From UBA877 sp035506155 (GTDB lineage Bacteria; Chloroflexota; Anaerolineae; Anaerolineales; Villigracilaceae), in the NCBI GenBank assembly GCA_035506155.1, contig DATJPX010000066.1, forward strand, positions 21,888 to 85,887: DNA of 64,000 nt, given 5' to 3'. A model generated the notes under the pieces. It was given only the letters and a program-made list of their open reading frames with translations. It did no database searches and was not told the DNA's origin. The translations under genes were made by a program, and so were the position numbers. Of this stretch, positions 8,307-17,520 are shown piece after piece; position 1 is the first letter of the stretch, and each line of letters begins with the position of its first letter.

Positions 8307-9071
8307 ATGACAATCATCTTCGATAACATCAGCAAGAAATTCTCCCAGGATACTCACCGGGAGGTTGTCGCTCTCGACGGGATCAACTTTACGATCGGAG
8401 ATCATGAATTCGTTTCGATTGTCGGACCCAGCGGCTGTGGGAAGACGACCCTCTTGAAAATCGTAGCCGGACTCATTAAACCCGACTCGGGTAAAGTGAT
8501 CTACGAGGGTGTTGCGTCGAGCGCCCTCCTTGTCTTCCAGGATCAAGGCTTGTTACCTTGGCTGACTGTCATAGATAATATCGGCTTGGGGTTGGAGTTA
8601 AAAGGGATCCCCAGGGATATCAGAAGGAAACAAGTCCTGGATTTTATGAAACGGATCAGGCTGGACGGTTTCGAAAATCACTACCCACACGAGTTATCCG
8701 GCGGCATGCGCCAGCGGGTTGCCCTGGCGCGTGCATTCCTCACCAATCCGGATATCTTATTAATGGATGAACCATTCGGGGCGCTGGACGCGCAAACGCG
8801 CATCATCCTTCAGGAAGAACTTCAGGGTATCCTGCGCTCGGATCCAAAAACTGTTCTTTTCGTGACCCACGATATCGACGAGGCGATCCTCCTCAGCGAT
8901 CAGATTATCGTCATCAGCGACCGCCCCGGCAAGGTTCAGCGCTCGATCCGGGTCGATATCGGTCATCCGAGGGATCGAACGACCATGGATCGTCCTGCTT
9001 TTAAGGAAATCCATTCCCAAATTTGGCAGCTCCTGGAAAGGGAAGTCCGGAAGGAGTTGAAGCTGGGATGA
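8307..9071 (+). CDS. ABC importer ATPase, nitrate/sulfonate/taurine type (SsuB/TauB/NrtD-like)
   Basis: The 254-residue ATPase has Walker A GPSGCGKTT, Q-loop LVFQDQGLLPW, signature LSGGMRQRVALARA, Walker B ILLMDEPFGALD and the switch histidine in VTHDIDEA. The FQDQGLLPW and DEPFGALDAQTR segments are typical of the SsuB/TauB/NrtD branch, which energises uptake of sulfonates, nitrate or small organic molecules. It overlaps the permease gene by four bases. The likely binding protein is 6.5 kb away at 16383 on the same strand, on the far side of an oppositely oriented glycan block. Confidence 0.92.
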   Translation: MTIIFDNISKKFSQDTHREVVALDGINFTIGDHEFVSIVGPSGCGKTTLLKIVAGLIKPDSGKVIYEGVASSALLVFQDQGLLPWLTVIDNIGLGLELKGIPRDIRRKQVLDFMKRIRLDGFENHYPHELSGGMRQRVALARAFLTNPDILLMDEPFGALDAQTRIILQEELQGILRSDPKTVLFVTHDIDEAILLSDQIIVISDRPGKVQRSIRVDIGHPRDRTTMDRPAFKEIHSQIWQLLEREVRKELKLG

Positions 9072-9862
9072 AGAAAATTTCCCCAAATATCTTATTTAAA
9101 CATACCCGTGAGCGGCTGGTCACAACAGGCCTGGTTGTCTTATTCTTGGGAGTGTGGGAGTTACTTGCTCGTACGGGGAAACTTTCATTCGTCATTTTCC
9201 CGGCGCCGTCAAAAATATTGATTTATTTCGTGATTTCGCTGGCGAAAGGAAAATTCACCCAGGCGACCGTGATATCGTTATCGCGGATGTTTTTTGGCTT
9301 TCTGATCGGCGGCGGATCGGGGATGATCCTGGGTTTGATCCTGGGGTGGTCCCGCCGGCTTCGCCGCATCCTCGACCCAATCGTGGCCGCGCTTCACCCA
9401 ATCCCCAAACTAGCTTTGTTACCCATGATGCTTGTCTTGTTAGGAATCGGTGAGTCCTCCCGGATCGCGATGGTCAGCATCAGCGCGTTTTTCCCGATGC
9501 TGATTAATACGATCGCGGGAGTTCTCCAGATTAATCCTACTTATTACGAAGTCTTGGAAAATTGCGGCGCGAACAAACTGGATATCTTCCGAAAGGTGAT
9601 CCTCCCGGGCAGCTTGCCCCTTGTGATGACCGGGGCGCGCCTTTCCTTAAAGTCCGCCCTTACGACGACCATCGGAGTGGAGATGGTCTTTGGTAGCACC
9701 GGTTTGGGAGCCGCTTTGTGGCTGGCCTGGGAGACGATGCGGATAACGGACCTGTATTCCACGCTTTTGATCGTCGGGATCATCGGCATTTGCACGACCT
9801 TATTGATCGAGGGATCGAGGCGGTTTCTCATCCCGTGGCATTATGAAAGCCACCGGCCATAA
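9068..9862 (+). CDS. ABC importer permease, SsuC/TauC type
   Basis: The 264-residue permease has about six membrane helices and the cytoplasmic EAA-type loop around YYEVLENCGANKLDIFRKVILPGSLPLVMTGARL, as in SsuC/TauC/NrtB proteins. The ATG at 9068 overlaps the ATPase stop (ATGA), so the pair is coupled; an in-frame start at 9023 would force a 49-base overlap. It should form a homodimeric channel with the preceding ATPase. Its stop abuts that of the convergent GT4 gene with no base between and no terminator visible. Confidence 0.9.
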   Translation: MKKISPNILFKHTRERLVTTGLVVLFLGVWELLARTGKLSFVIFPAPSKILIYFVISLAKGKFTQATVISLSRMFFGFLIGGGSGMILGLILGWSRRLRRILDPIVAALHPIPKLALLPMMLVLLGIGESSRIAMVSISAFFPMLINTIAGVLQINPTYYEVLENCGANKLDIFRKVILPGSLPLVMTGARLSLKSALTTTIGVEMVFGSTGLGAALWLAWETMRITDLYSTLLIVGIIGICTTLLIEGSRRFLIPWHYESHRP

Positions 9863-10990
9863 TCAAGAAACGATCTCCTCGAAAATTGATTCGTACCGAT
9901 CCGTTACCCTTCGAATGTCGAACCTCTCGGCCAAGGCAAGGCTGGCCCTCCGGGCGGCCGACAAATTCTCTGGATTGGCAATAAGATTGCGTAACGCGCT
10001 GCTTAGGGCGCCGGGATCGTTCGGATCGACCAGATAGCCATTCTGGCCCGGGGCGACGAGGTCGCGATTGCCCTCGGCGTTGCTTGCTAAAATCGCCAGG
10101 CCATTCGCCAATCCCTGAAGGCCCGCAACCGATAGCCCTTCCGATAAGGAAGGCATGAAAAGCAGATCGCTGTGGGCCATGTGGCCTAGAACTTCATCCG
10201 GCTCGATCCATCCAGGCAAGGAAAAGCGGTCGGCGATACCGTTGGCGGTGATCATCCGATCGATTTCGTTGAATAGCGGACCGTCGCCGATCAGGGTGCA
10301 CTTCCATGGAAGATCCCGAACCATCGACAGCGTTTCCACCAGGACGCCCAGATTCTTCTGCGGCACAAATCGGCCAGCGAATATGATCACCGGGGGGCGA
10401 TGGGCCTGTAGCCTGGCCGAATCAACAGCTTTTATTTGTATGCCATTCGGAATGACGATGGGAGTAATTGGATAATTTTGCTGTATCAACGAAGAGGTAT
10501 ATTCGCTGACCGCACTGACCCGCGCCGCATACTGCCAGATCGGCTTTGTAAATGGCATGATCCAGCGAAACCACCTATCCGTCTTTTCCGGCACGCCTCC
10601 GGGAATATCCCCAAGATGGGAGGTTAGTAAATAGGGCACGCCAGTGAGCCGCGAGAGGCTCCAGGCAGTTGCGCCTGCCGGCACCGCAAAGTGCGCATGA
10701 ATCAAGTCGGGGCGCCAGGTGTGGATCAGGTTCAGGCCGGTCTGGATGGCCGCCAGGACGTATGCGGCCATTGTCAGGAATCCCGCACGATATGGATCCT
10801 TCCTGAGGGAAGGGATGCGCACGATTCTACAGCCATCCAGTACCTCTTCCCGAGCTAGGTTGTCAATATGGGCGGTAATTACGATGATTTCATGCCCCCG
10901 CAGGGCCAGCTCCCGGGCGAGCAGCCGGGCAGCCTGGCCGCCTCCACCTCCGATTGGAGGGTACTCATGATTAAGAACCAGGATTCGCAT
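9863..10990 (-). CDS. Glycosyltransferase family 4
   Basis: The 375-residue GT-B enzyme has the N-terminal glycine-rich loop HEYPPIGGGGGQAARLLARELA and the C-terminal donor domain with PPVIIFAGRFVPQKNLGVLVE, PSLSEGLSVAGLQGLANG and an E-x7-E-like region. Family 4 enzymes add sugars to lipid-linked or surface glycans at the cytoplasmic membrane face. It is the last gene of the minus-strand block wzm-wzt-GT-C-GT2-GT4, three bases after the GT2 gene. Donor and acceptor are unknown. Confidence 0.92.
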   Translation of the reverse strand: MRILVLNHEYPPIGGGGGQAARLLARELALRGHEIIVITAHIDNLAREEVLDGCRIVRIPSLRKDPYRAGFLTMAAYVLAAIQTGLNLIHTWRPDLIHAHFAVPAGATAWSLSRLTGVPYLLTSHLGDIPGGVPEKTDRWFRWIMPFTKPIWQYAARVSAVSEYTSSLIQQNYPITPIVIPNGIQIKAVDSARLQAHRPPVIIFAGRFVPQKNLGVLVETLSMVRDLPWKCTLIGDGPLFNEIDRMITANGIADRFSLPGWIEPDEVLGHMAHSDLLFMPSLSEGLSVAGLQGLANGLAILASNAEGNRDLVAPGQNGYLVDPNDPGALSSALRNLIANPENLSAARRASLALAERFDIRRVTDRYESIFEEIVS

Positions 10991-10993
10991 AGC

Positions 10994-11953
10994 TCATTTG
11001 GATCGGGATTTGATGTTGATTTCTTCCCGAACGGTATAGGTTGGCTTTCCCAGTGTTTCATGGTAAGTGCGGATGAGCAATTCTGCGATCAGTCCCATGA
11101 GTATCGATTGGAACCCCAGAACGAAGAACATCACACCGATCTGGAAGAAGGGGGAGCCAAGAACTGATATGCCCCAAAACAACCTTCGAATGGCTAATAG
11201 TAATAATGTCGCCATACTTAGAAAGATCGTTGCGATGCCTGTTCCACCAAAGATGTAGATAGGGCTGACGGAAAAACTCATCAGGAATTTGACGGTCAAT
11301 AAATCGAGGATAACGCGTAACGTTCGGCCGAATTTGATCTTGGATTTTCCATATCTGCGGGGGTGATGCTGAACGACCACTTCGGTCAGCCTTGCCCCGA
11401 CGGAATATGCGTATGCAGGAATGAACCGGTGCATTTCGCCATATAGCCGGAACCCATTCAATATCTCCCGGCGATAGATTTTCAGGGTACAACCATAATC
11501 GTGAAGATGCACCCCGGTCACCCAGGAAATCAAAGTATTGGCCAGAGCCGATGGGAGGGTACGGGTCAGGAAAACGTCCTTGCGATTCTTTCGCCAGCCG
11601 CTGACCACATCATACCCTTCATCGAGTTTGGCGATCAAGACGGGGATGTCTGCCGGGTCGTTCTGGAGATCGGCGTCCATCAGAATAATTGTGTCCCCTT
11701 CGGCATGATCGATGCCGGCTGCGATCGCGGCCGTCTGGCCATAATTCCGCCTAAGCAATACGATCCGGGCATGTCGGCGGTCCTTTCGAGCTATCTCTTT
11801 CAGACGCAAAACACTTCCGTCGGTGCTGGCATCGTCGACAAAGACAATCTCCCACGCCAAGCCGAGCGGGTCGACGGCTCTTCGAATACTCTCATAAAGT
11901 CGGAGGAGGTTTTGTTCTTCGTTGAGAACAGGGATGATGATGGATAATTTCAT
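10994..11953 (-). CDS. Glycosyltransferase family 2, DPM1/GtrB-like, with two C-terminal TM helices
   Basis: The 319-residue protein has a GT-A domain with IIIPVLNEEQNL, VDDASTDGS and the metal-binding DADLQNDP, then two hydrophobic helices (residues about 230-300). This is the dolichol/undecaprenyl-phosphate sugar synthase layout (GtrB, ArnC-like). It probably transfers a sugar to undecaprenyl phosphate to feed a membrane glycosyltransferase, and the next upstream gene (12044-13909) encodes just such a GT-C protein. Function is inferred from family and context. Confidence 0.9.
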   Translation of the reverse strand: MKLSIIIPVLNEEQNLLRLYESIRRAVDPLGLAWEIVFVDDASTDGSVLRLKEIARKDRRHARIVLLRRNYGQTAAIAAGIDHAEGDTIILMDADLQNDPADIPVLIAKLDEGYDVVSGWRKNRKDVFLTRTLPSALANTLISWVTGVHLHDYGCTLKIYRREILNGFRLYGEMHRFIPAYAYSVGARLTEVVVQHHPRRYGKSKIKFGRTLRVILDLLTVKFLMSFSVSPIYIFGGTGIATIFLSMATLLLLAIRRLFWGISVLGSPFFQIGVMFFVLGFQSILMGLIAELLIRTYHETLGKPTYTVREEINIKSRSK

Positions 11954-12043
11954 GAAAAAGGCCTCAAGTACATCAGAGTATCACCTTCAAGGCTGACTAA
12001 AATCGACGAGTCCCGTGATCGAACTTCTATAGACCTCAGCCTT

Positions 12044-13909
12044 TCATCTTCTTTTGAACAAGTAAATGTTCGCTGTTGTGGAACAGATGAACAGATCCGG
12101 TGGAAGTGTTACCTGTTCGAATTTATCGGGTGTAAAGTAATCCTTCCACGCTGGCATACGGTCCTCGGCGATAACGAAAACATCGGCCGAGTCGCGCCAA
12201 CTGATAGCCATCTCGTCGTTCCAAAAGCCATCCCGTAGCAGCCGATCGGGGTTGCCGCCGATTTTGTGGGAATAAGTGTCATTTAGTTGAGGAAGGAGAA
12301 GCTTCGGATCGCTGATATATAACAAGGGGACATCGACTCGGGTCCCATCCAGATAGATTTTCGTTCCAGGAGGGGCGATCCTGGCTAATTGACGGCCAAG
12401 TTCCTCGTATGAGGCAATTACGTCCGTGCGACAGAGCGGTTCGTCATATGGCCCGGTCAAGACGGGCAGCAAGACCATGCCCAAAAAAAGAAAACTGCAT
12501 GCAATAAAAAAGGGTAGGGCCATTGATTTACGATTTGAATTGTAATGATAAATGGTCACAAAAATAGCGAGTAAGAGGATCCCGATCAGGAAACCAAAAA
12601 CCGCAGGAGTGTATGCCCTGGCGTCTGCATAAGGGATGCGATATTTGTTTCCGAGGAATTGCCAAAGGGTTGCCCATCCAGGCAGGATATGCCCGGCGCG
12701 AATCCGTGGAAGAGGCAAATTCAACAGTCCTGCTCCAATATATGAAAACAGGGAGTAGCCGACCGCAGAACTGACGATCACCACCAATGAAACAAGCGCA
12801 ATTCTGCTGATTAGAGGTGGGATTCTGTTCCAGGCTTGAATCGAGACGATAATCAAAAATAGACCGATGTTTCCCCAAAAGGCAAGATAATCGCGCAAGC
12901 AATAGACGCAATAATTCTGGCCGAGGGAGGCCCAGGCATGGGCGATGAGCAGGATAAAAAAGGATACGGCAAGGAACACTGCGGCGCGGAAGTGAGCATC
13001 CGTCGGCCAGGCGTCTCGTTTCGGCCACAAGAGCAGAACGATAATACTGCCGACGAGTGGGATAAAGTGAATCCGAATGGATTGGGACAAACTATGCAGG
13101 CGAGCCGCCAAAGACAGATTGGGGAGTAAGGAAAGGGCAAGCGTACCAGTATCTGCCCTGGCGGGCTTTGCCAAAAAAGGGAGGGGGATCTTGGGAAGCC
13201 ACCGGATCCACAATTGCATGATGTCGGGCCAGTAAATAAGATGCCCAACCAATAAAACAATGCACATGGCAGCCAGGGCAAGAGCCCCTTTTTTCCGTCC
13301 ATGCTGCCAAAAAATATAGATGGTGAGCAGTGGAAGCATGAAAACCATGTTTTCACGCGTGAGTATCATGATGCCAGATAGGGCGCCTCCGGCTATGATT
13401 TGCCAGGCGGGTCGATCCGCACCAAGGGATAGCACCAAGATCCAGGTCAGCATGCAGATGATCAAGACTTCCGATACCGCAGAGCTGTAAATGTTGATCA
13501 GGGTGGGATTGAGCGCGACAGCCAGAACTGCGATTGCGGCGAGCCAGCGATTTCCCAGTCTGCGGGCGACGATCCAAACCCCCAACAAAGCGAGGAGACC
13601 AAATACAATGGCAAAATAACGTGGCGCAAGTAAGCCGGGCGCGAATAAGGTTTCGATCCACCCCCAAATGTCGAACGACAGGTACATCTTATTCAGCCAC
13701 AATCCATATGGCTGGAAAGGAGAATAAATACCCTTCGCCAGTAAATATCCCTTATAAAGATAAGAGCCTTCGTCTAAATTAGGCAGTCGTATGTGCATGT
13801 AGAGGATGGCCTGAATCAAATAAACGACCCCGCCCAGCATGGCGACAGCCTCAGGAACGGGTATTCCCACCAGCGAATGAAATTTTACATTCTTGATTCG
13901 ATTGATCAT
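12044..13909 (-). CDS. Multi-pass GT-C (GT39/ArnT-like) glycosyltransferase
   Basis: A 621-residue membrane protein with roughly twelve hydrophobic segments. The first extracytoplasmic loop carries Asp-Glu in RLPNLDEGSYLYKGYLLAKG, the catalytic-loop pattern of protein-mannosyltransferase/ArnT-type enzymes that use polyprenyl-phosphate sugars. A soluble C-terminal domain (from about residue 500) follows. The ATG at 13909 is preferred because GAGGG precedes it by four bases; an upstream start at 13999 would add 30 polar residues. Its position between wzt and the GtrB-like GT2 gene suggests sugar decoration of the exported glycan on the outer face. Confidence 0.8.
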   Translation of the reverse strand: MINRIKNVKFHSLVGIPVPEAVAMLGGVVYLIQAILYMHIRLPNLDEGSYLYKGYLLAKGIYSPFQPYGLWLNKMYLSFDIWGWIETLFAPGLLAPRYFAIVFGLLALLGVWIVARRLGNRWLAAIAVLAVALNPTLINIYSSAVSEVLIICMLTWILVLSLGADRPAWQIIAGGALSGIMILTRENMVFMLPLLTIYIFWQHGRKKGALALAAMCIVLLVGHLIYWPDIMQLWIRWLPKIPLPFLAKPARADTGTLALSLLPNLSLAARLHSLSQSIRIHFIPLVGSIIVLLLWPKRDAWPTDAHFRAAVFLAVSFFILLIAHAWASLGQNYCVYCLRDYLAFWGNIGLFLIIVSIQAWNRIPPLISRIALVSLVVIVSSAVGYSLFSYIGAGLLNLPLPRIRAGHILPGWATLWQFLGNKYRIPYADARAYTPAVFGFLIGILLLAIFVTIYHYNSNRKSMALPFFIACSFLFLGMVLLPVLTGPYDEPLCRTDVIASYEELGRQLARIAPPGTKIYLDGTRVDVPLLYISDPKLLLPQLNDTYSHKIGGNPDRLLRDGFWNDEMAISWRDSADVFVIAEDRMPAWKDYFTPDKFEQVTLPPDLFICSTTANIYLFKRR

Positions 13910-13973
13910 TGACCCTCGAGTGGACGAAATTTCTGATTGAAAAAATGACTGCCGCAATGATGTAATTCTTGAG

Positions 13974-15233
13974 TCAACGCACCGACCAATCCTGATCAAT
14001 CAATACCCAGCCCCTATTATCCGAAGACTTTCTTCTATCGTATACACCGCCTCGATCGATGTCGCCGATGAATGCATCCTCGATCCTATCGACCAAACGT
14101 CCCGTCTGTTCGACCAACAATGAAATACAGATATTTCCAGATGTGAGGGGTAATTTGTCGATATGACAATTAATTCGTCCCTCACGATTGGACAGAGTCA
14201 ACGGACCGATTGTGGCTTGGTTATCCAGGCTGGCAATCACTTCGCCCTTGAGCGTTTTTATCAGTATCGAAACGTTGACATCTTTTATCGGCGCCGGACC
14301 TTGCAGCTTGTAATCGAGCTGGAGATCCATTGGTGCCCCACTCGTCAAAGTTTCCAGGAATGTCCCGTCGGGCCCACGAATGGAAAACGCCGAGATTTTG
14401 ATCGGCCCCGGTTCTTCCTCCTGGCGAGTTTCCTCGAGTTGAGCTAATTGTCTTTTCGCGACGCCGGAAAGGTAGGAGTTGATCGCATCCGTGACTGGAC
14501 CGAGTTCGAAGACCACCTTTCCTTGGTCGAGGACGATCGCTTGATTACATAAAGAAGCAATCGTTGACATGTTATGGCTGATAAAAAGAATCGTCCCCCC
14601 ATTCTCTGACACTTGTTTGATTTTTTGGAGGCTTTTTTGCTGGAAAGAAGCGTCGCCTACAGCTAAAACTTCATCGACCAAAAGAACCTGAGGTTGTAAA
14701 TGCGCGGCGATCGAAAATGCCAAGCGGACTTCCATTCCCGAGGAATAACGTTTTACCGGTGTATCCAGGAATTCTTCCACTCCTGAGAATGCGACGATCT
14801 CATCGAATTTTCGCTTGATCTCCGCCCTTGACATGCCGATGATGGCTCCACTGATAAAGATGTTCTCACGGCCTGTCAATTCAGAATGAAAACCCGTCCC
14901 GACCTCCAGGAGCGATCCGACTCTTCCGTATATGATTGCCCGTCCGGCCGTTGGTTCTGTCACTCTCCCTAATAATTTGAGCAGCGTGCTCTTCCCGGCC
15001 CCATTCCGGCCAATCACGCCGATCACATCCCCGCTCTTTGCTTCAAACGAGACATCCTTCAAGGCCCAGAACGATATCCGTTTTTCGGTGAATTCCCTTC
15101 CTCGAATTCGATTGGCGATCCGGGCGATATCGTCCACGAGAACGCGTTGGTTGCCTCGCCAGCCTCTCCCGGCAGTCGGCAGGATGCGATATCGCTTCGA
15201 AAGGTTCTCGGTCCTTAGAATAAAGTCTGCCAT
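13974..15233 (-). CDS. wzt: Polysaccharide ABC exporter ATPase with C-terminal carbohydrate-binding domain
   Basis: The 419-residue protein combines an ABC ATPase (Walker A IGRNGAGKST, signature YSSGMEVRLAFSIA, Walker B VLLVDEVLAVGD) with a C-terminal beta-sandwich from about residue 270 (ISAFSIRGPDG, GRINCHIDKLPLTSG). Such Wzt C-terminal domains recognise the modified end of an O-antigen-like chain and hand it to the Wzm channel. Its ATG shares a base with the stop of wzm (TAATG), showing tight coupling. DEVLAVGD is the usual Walker B of the KpsT/Wzt branch. Confidence 0.93.
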   Translation of the reverse strand: MADFILRTENLSKRYRILPTAGRGWRGNQRVLVDDIARIANRIRGREFTEKRISFWALKDVSFEAKSGDVIGVIGRNGAGKSTLLKLLGRVTEPTAGRAIIYGRVGSLLEVGTGFHSELTGRENIFISGAIIGMSRAEIKRKFDEIVAFSGVEEFLDTPVKRYSSGMEVRLAFSIAAHLQPQVLLVDEVLAVGDASFQQKSLQKIKQVSENGGTILFISHNMSTIASLCNQAIVLDQGKVVFELGPVTDAINSYLSGVAKRQLAQLEETRQEEEPGPIKISAFSIRGPDGTFLETLTSGAPMDLQLDYKLQGPAPIKDVNVSILIKTLKGEVIASLDNQATIGPLTLSNREGRINCHIDKLPLTSGNICISLLVEQTGRLVDRIEDAFIGDIDRGGVYDRRKSSDNRGWVLIDQDWSVR

Positions 15234-16078
15234 TAGATGACATCCGCGAAACTTCGCTCGAGACGCCGGAAGATGAGCAGCCCAAGGCTGAAGACGACCA
15301 AGCCGACGACGAAAGAATAAAGTAGTGAGTTCAGGGGAAAATCGGTCTGCCCGAAAACAGCCCAGCGAAATCCGTTGATGATCCCGACCATCGGATTAAG
15401 GTCGTAGATCCAGGTCAAACTCTGCGGAATTAATTTTGAAGAGTATGCCAGAGGAGACGCAAACATCCAGATCTGGATCACAAACGGGAGGACGTAGGCG
15501 AAATCTCGATAGTATACATTCAGGGCGGCAAAAATAATACCCACACCGATCGACAAAATCATTGTGAATAACAGCAGAAAGGGAATCGTAAGGATGTTAA
15601 TGGAAACTGGCATTTTGTAAATCAAAAGAAGGATGAGCATCAATACAAACGAAACCAAGAAATCGACCAAGGTGGAAATTGCATTCGAAATCGGGATGAT
15701 GATCCGAGGAAAAAAGATCTTGGTGATCAGGCGGATATCTCTTGTCAGGCTTACGCCTGCCCGCTGAAGCGAATCCGAAAAAACGTTCCAGGGCAATAAT
15801 CCAACGAATGCAAATAATGCGTAGGTAATGTTATCCGATTTCGCGTTCAACAACTTGCCGAAAATCAATGTAAAGACCGCCGTGGTAATAAGTGGTTGAA
15901 TAATTACCCAAGTCACGCCTAGAATTGTCTGCCGGTAGCGTAGTTGCACTTCCCTGAGAGCCAACATCCAGCATAAATCTCGATAATCCCACAACTCCTT
16001 CAGATTGGCGCCGAACCAATTTTTCGATGGTTCGATGATTGTCGTGCGAATGGATTTCTGCTCTTGATGCCCGAACAT
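15233..16078 (-). CDS. wzm: Polysaccharide ABC exporter permease (ABC-2 type)
   Basis: The 281-residue permease has six membrane helices and the ABC-2 signature near the N terminus (LALREVQLRYRQTILGVTWVIIQP), as in Wzm/KpsM/TagG proteins. It forms the membrane channel for lipid-linked glycan export with the Wzt ATPase encoded next. It is the first gene of the five-gene minus-strand block. A possible -10 (TATAAT, minus strand, 16141-16146) lies about 60 bases upstream. Confidence 0.92.
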   Translation of the reverse strand: MFGHQEQKSIRTTIIEPSKNWFGANLKELWDYRDLCWMLALREVQLRYRQTILGVTWVIIQPLITTAVFTLIFGKLLNAKSDNITYALFAFVGLLPWNVFSDSLQRAGVSLTRDIRLITKIFFPRIIIPISNAISTLVDFLVSFVLMLILLLIYKMPVSINILTIPFLLLFTMILSIGVGIIFAALNVYYRDFAYVLPFVIQIWMFASPLAYSSKLIPQSLTWIYDLNPMVGIINGFRWAVFGQTDFPLNSLLYSFVVGLVVFSLGLLIFRRLERSFADVI

Positions 16079-16382
16079 TGAAGTTGGTTTCCCTATTGGA
16101 CGCAGAGTTGTTCAAACGTGGCCTTGTGTTTGCAGGCGCTATTATAATCGAGGTGGGCGCTATTCCAAATTTCGAGCCAATCTGTCGCTGCCGCGCTGCT
16201 TGGGTATCGGATGCCCAGCCTTTAGAAAATGGAAACATTCCGATCCGAACATCTTCCTTGGGTGGTCCGCCGATCTGTGTGTCCATTTGGATATAAAAAA
16301 GCGAAAATACGTCATTCTTTTTAGTATAATTGGTAAACAATTATGTTGGTCAAATCATTCAATTCTGGAGAAAAAAGGGACA
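16079..16382. promoter_or_regulatory. Divergent regulatory region between wzm and the binding-protein gene
   Basis: This 304-base gene-free stretch separates two divergent operons. A minus-strand TATAAT at 16141-16146 could serve wzm. A plus-strand TATAAT at 16325-16330 lies about 50 bases before the lipoprotein gene. A nine-base direct repeat GGCGCTATT occurs at 16135-16143 and 16156-16164, 21 bases apart, straddling the wzm -10. No clear -35 matches are seen and no small gene is supported. Confidence 0.45.
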
Positions 16383-17447
16383 ATGAAAAATCATACGGCA
16401 TTCAAATTGTTATTATTACTTGCTCTGCTGCTTAGTGCATGCACTGGAAAGGCGACCCCGGCAGCAACTCAATCTCCTACGGCGACAAGTACGGCAACAA
16501 CGGCGCCCAAGGCTGTTACGTACGATATGGTTACCGTGAAAATGAATAGTTCCGCGTTGACGAGTTTTGCCCCGATATTCATCGCCGAGGCGGAAGGATA
16601 TTTCGCCGAGTACGGCATTCACGTGGAGTATGTAAAACTCAATAAAGTCAATAATGCAGTTCCTCTCGTGGCCTCCGGCGAGTTGGATATCTACGCGGGT
16701 TCTGTCAATTCGGGCCTTTTGAATGTTTTGGCTCAGGATAACAGCATTAAAGTGGTGGCAGATCGTGGCCACATTGCTCCTGGCGACCCCTGCACTTATA
16801 TGGCCATTATGGTGCGTAAGGACCTCTATGATAGCGGCAAGATCACAAAACCGTCCGACCTGGCTGGTCAGACGATCGCGGCTTCGAGTGCATCTACCAC
16901 GGGCTATTTCTTGGATCTCTACCTTGCCCAGGCCGGGCTTGGTTTGAAGGATGTTACCCTAAACGATATACCCACGGCGGGCTATGTCGATGCATTCACC
17001 AACAAATCTCTGGCAGTCATCGTGGCCCCGGAACTCCATAAGACCCGTCTTTTGGCTGCCGGGAACGCGGTCGTCTTGGCCAAGGCTGAAGACGTCCTTG
17101 GTTCGACGCAGCTTTCAGTTTTGGTCTTCGGGAAGAAACTCCTCGTCGACCATCCGGATGTCGGAGCCCGCTTTATGGCTGCTTACCTTAAAGGCGTCAA
17201 GCAATACAACGAAGGCAAAACGGATCGAAACTTGCAGATTATCTCGGCCGCGACTGGTGAGAGCGTTGCAGACCTCCAGAGCTCGTGCTGGCTGCCAATC
17301 CGTCTGGACGGATCCATCGATTTTTCAGGCATCAATCAGTACCAGCAATGGGCGATTGCGCAAGGCCAGCTGGACGGCCCGGCGACCGAAGAGCAGTTTT
17401 GGGATCCCAGCGTTCTGGTCAATGCACAGAAGTTGTTGAATCCTTAA
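16383..17447 (+). CDS. ABC importer substrate-binding lipoprotein (NMT1/SsuA/TauA-like)
   Basis: The 354-residue protein starts with a lipoprotein signal (LLLLLALLLSAC, Cys20) and a Thr/Ala-rich linker, then a periplasmic-binding-protein type II fold: FAPIFIAEAEGYFAEYGIHVEYV, LVASGELDIYAG, and TGYFLDLYLAQAGL. This is the pattern of binding proteins for taurine, sulfonates, nitrate or pyrimidine precursors. The ATG at 16383 begins the lipoprotein signal and follows AAAAAAGGGA; upstream in-frame codons are non-coding. It matches the ATPase/permease type at 8307-9862 but is separated from them by the glycan block. A perfect terminator hairpin follows. Confidence 0.88.
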   Translation: MKNHTAFKLLLLLALLLSACTGKATPAATQSPTATSTATTAPKAVTYDMVTVKMNSSALTSFAPIFIAEAEGYFAEYGIHVEYVKLNKVNNAVPLVASGELDIYAGSVNSGLLNVLAQDNSIKVVADRGHIAPGDPCTYMAIMVRKDLYDSGKITKPSDLAGQTIAASSASTTGYFLDLYLAQAGLGLKDVTLNDIPTAGYVDAFTNKSLAVIVAPELHKTRLLAAGNAVVLAKAEDVLGSTQLSVLVFGKKLLVDHPDVGARFMAAYLKGVKQYNEGKTDRNLQIISAATGESVADLQSSCWLPIRLDGSIDFSGINQYQQWAIAQGQLDGPATEEQFWDPSVLVNAQKLLNP

Positions 17448-17473
17448 TCCTGTCGTCGAAGATATGCGCGTAT

Positions 17474-17520
17474 AAATTACCCTTTTCTTTTACGATCACA
17501 AAACAAGAAAAGGGTAATTT
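17474..17520 (+). terminator. Perfect 16-bp stem terminator, invaded by an IS at its last base
   Basis: AAATTACCCTTTTCTT (17474-17489) is perfectly inverted as AAGAAAAGGGTAATTT (17505-17520) around a 15-base loop, 26 bases after the binding-protein stop. The right arm ends exactly where the insertion sequence begins. Its last five bases (AATTT) reappear directly beyond the other end of the IS. Confidence 0.75.
17516..17520. repeat. Left copy of the IS target-site duplication (AATTT)
   Basis: AATTT flanks the left inverted repeat and also occurs at 18761-18765 directly after the right one, consistent with a 5-bp target duplication. The boundary is slightly ambiguous because both ends read TTCAG. 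Confidence 0.6.
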
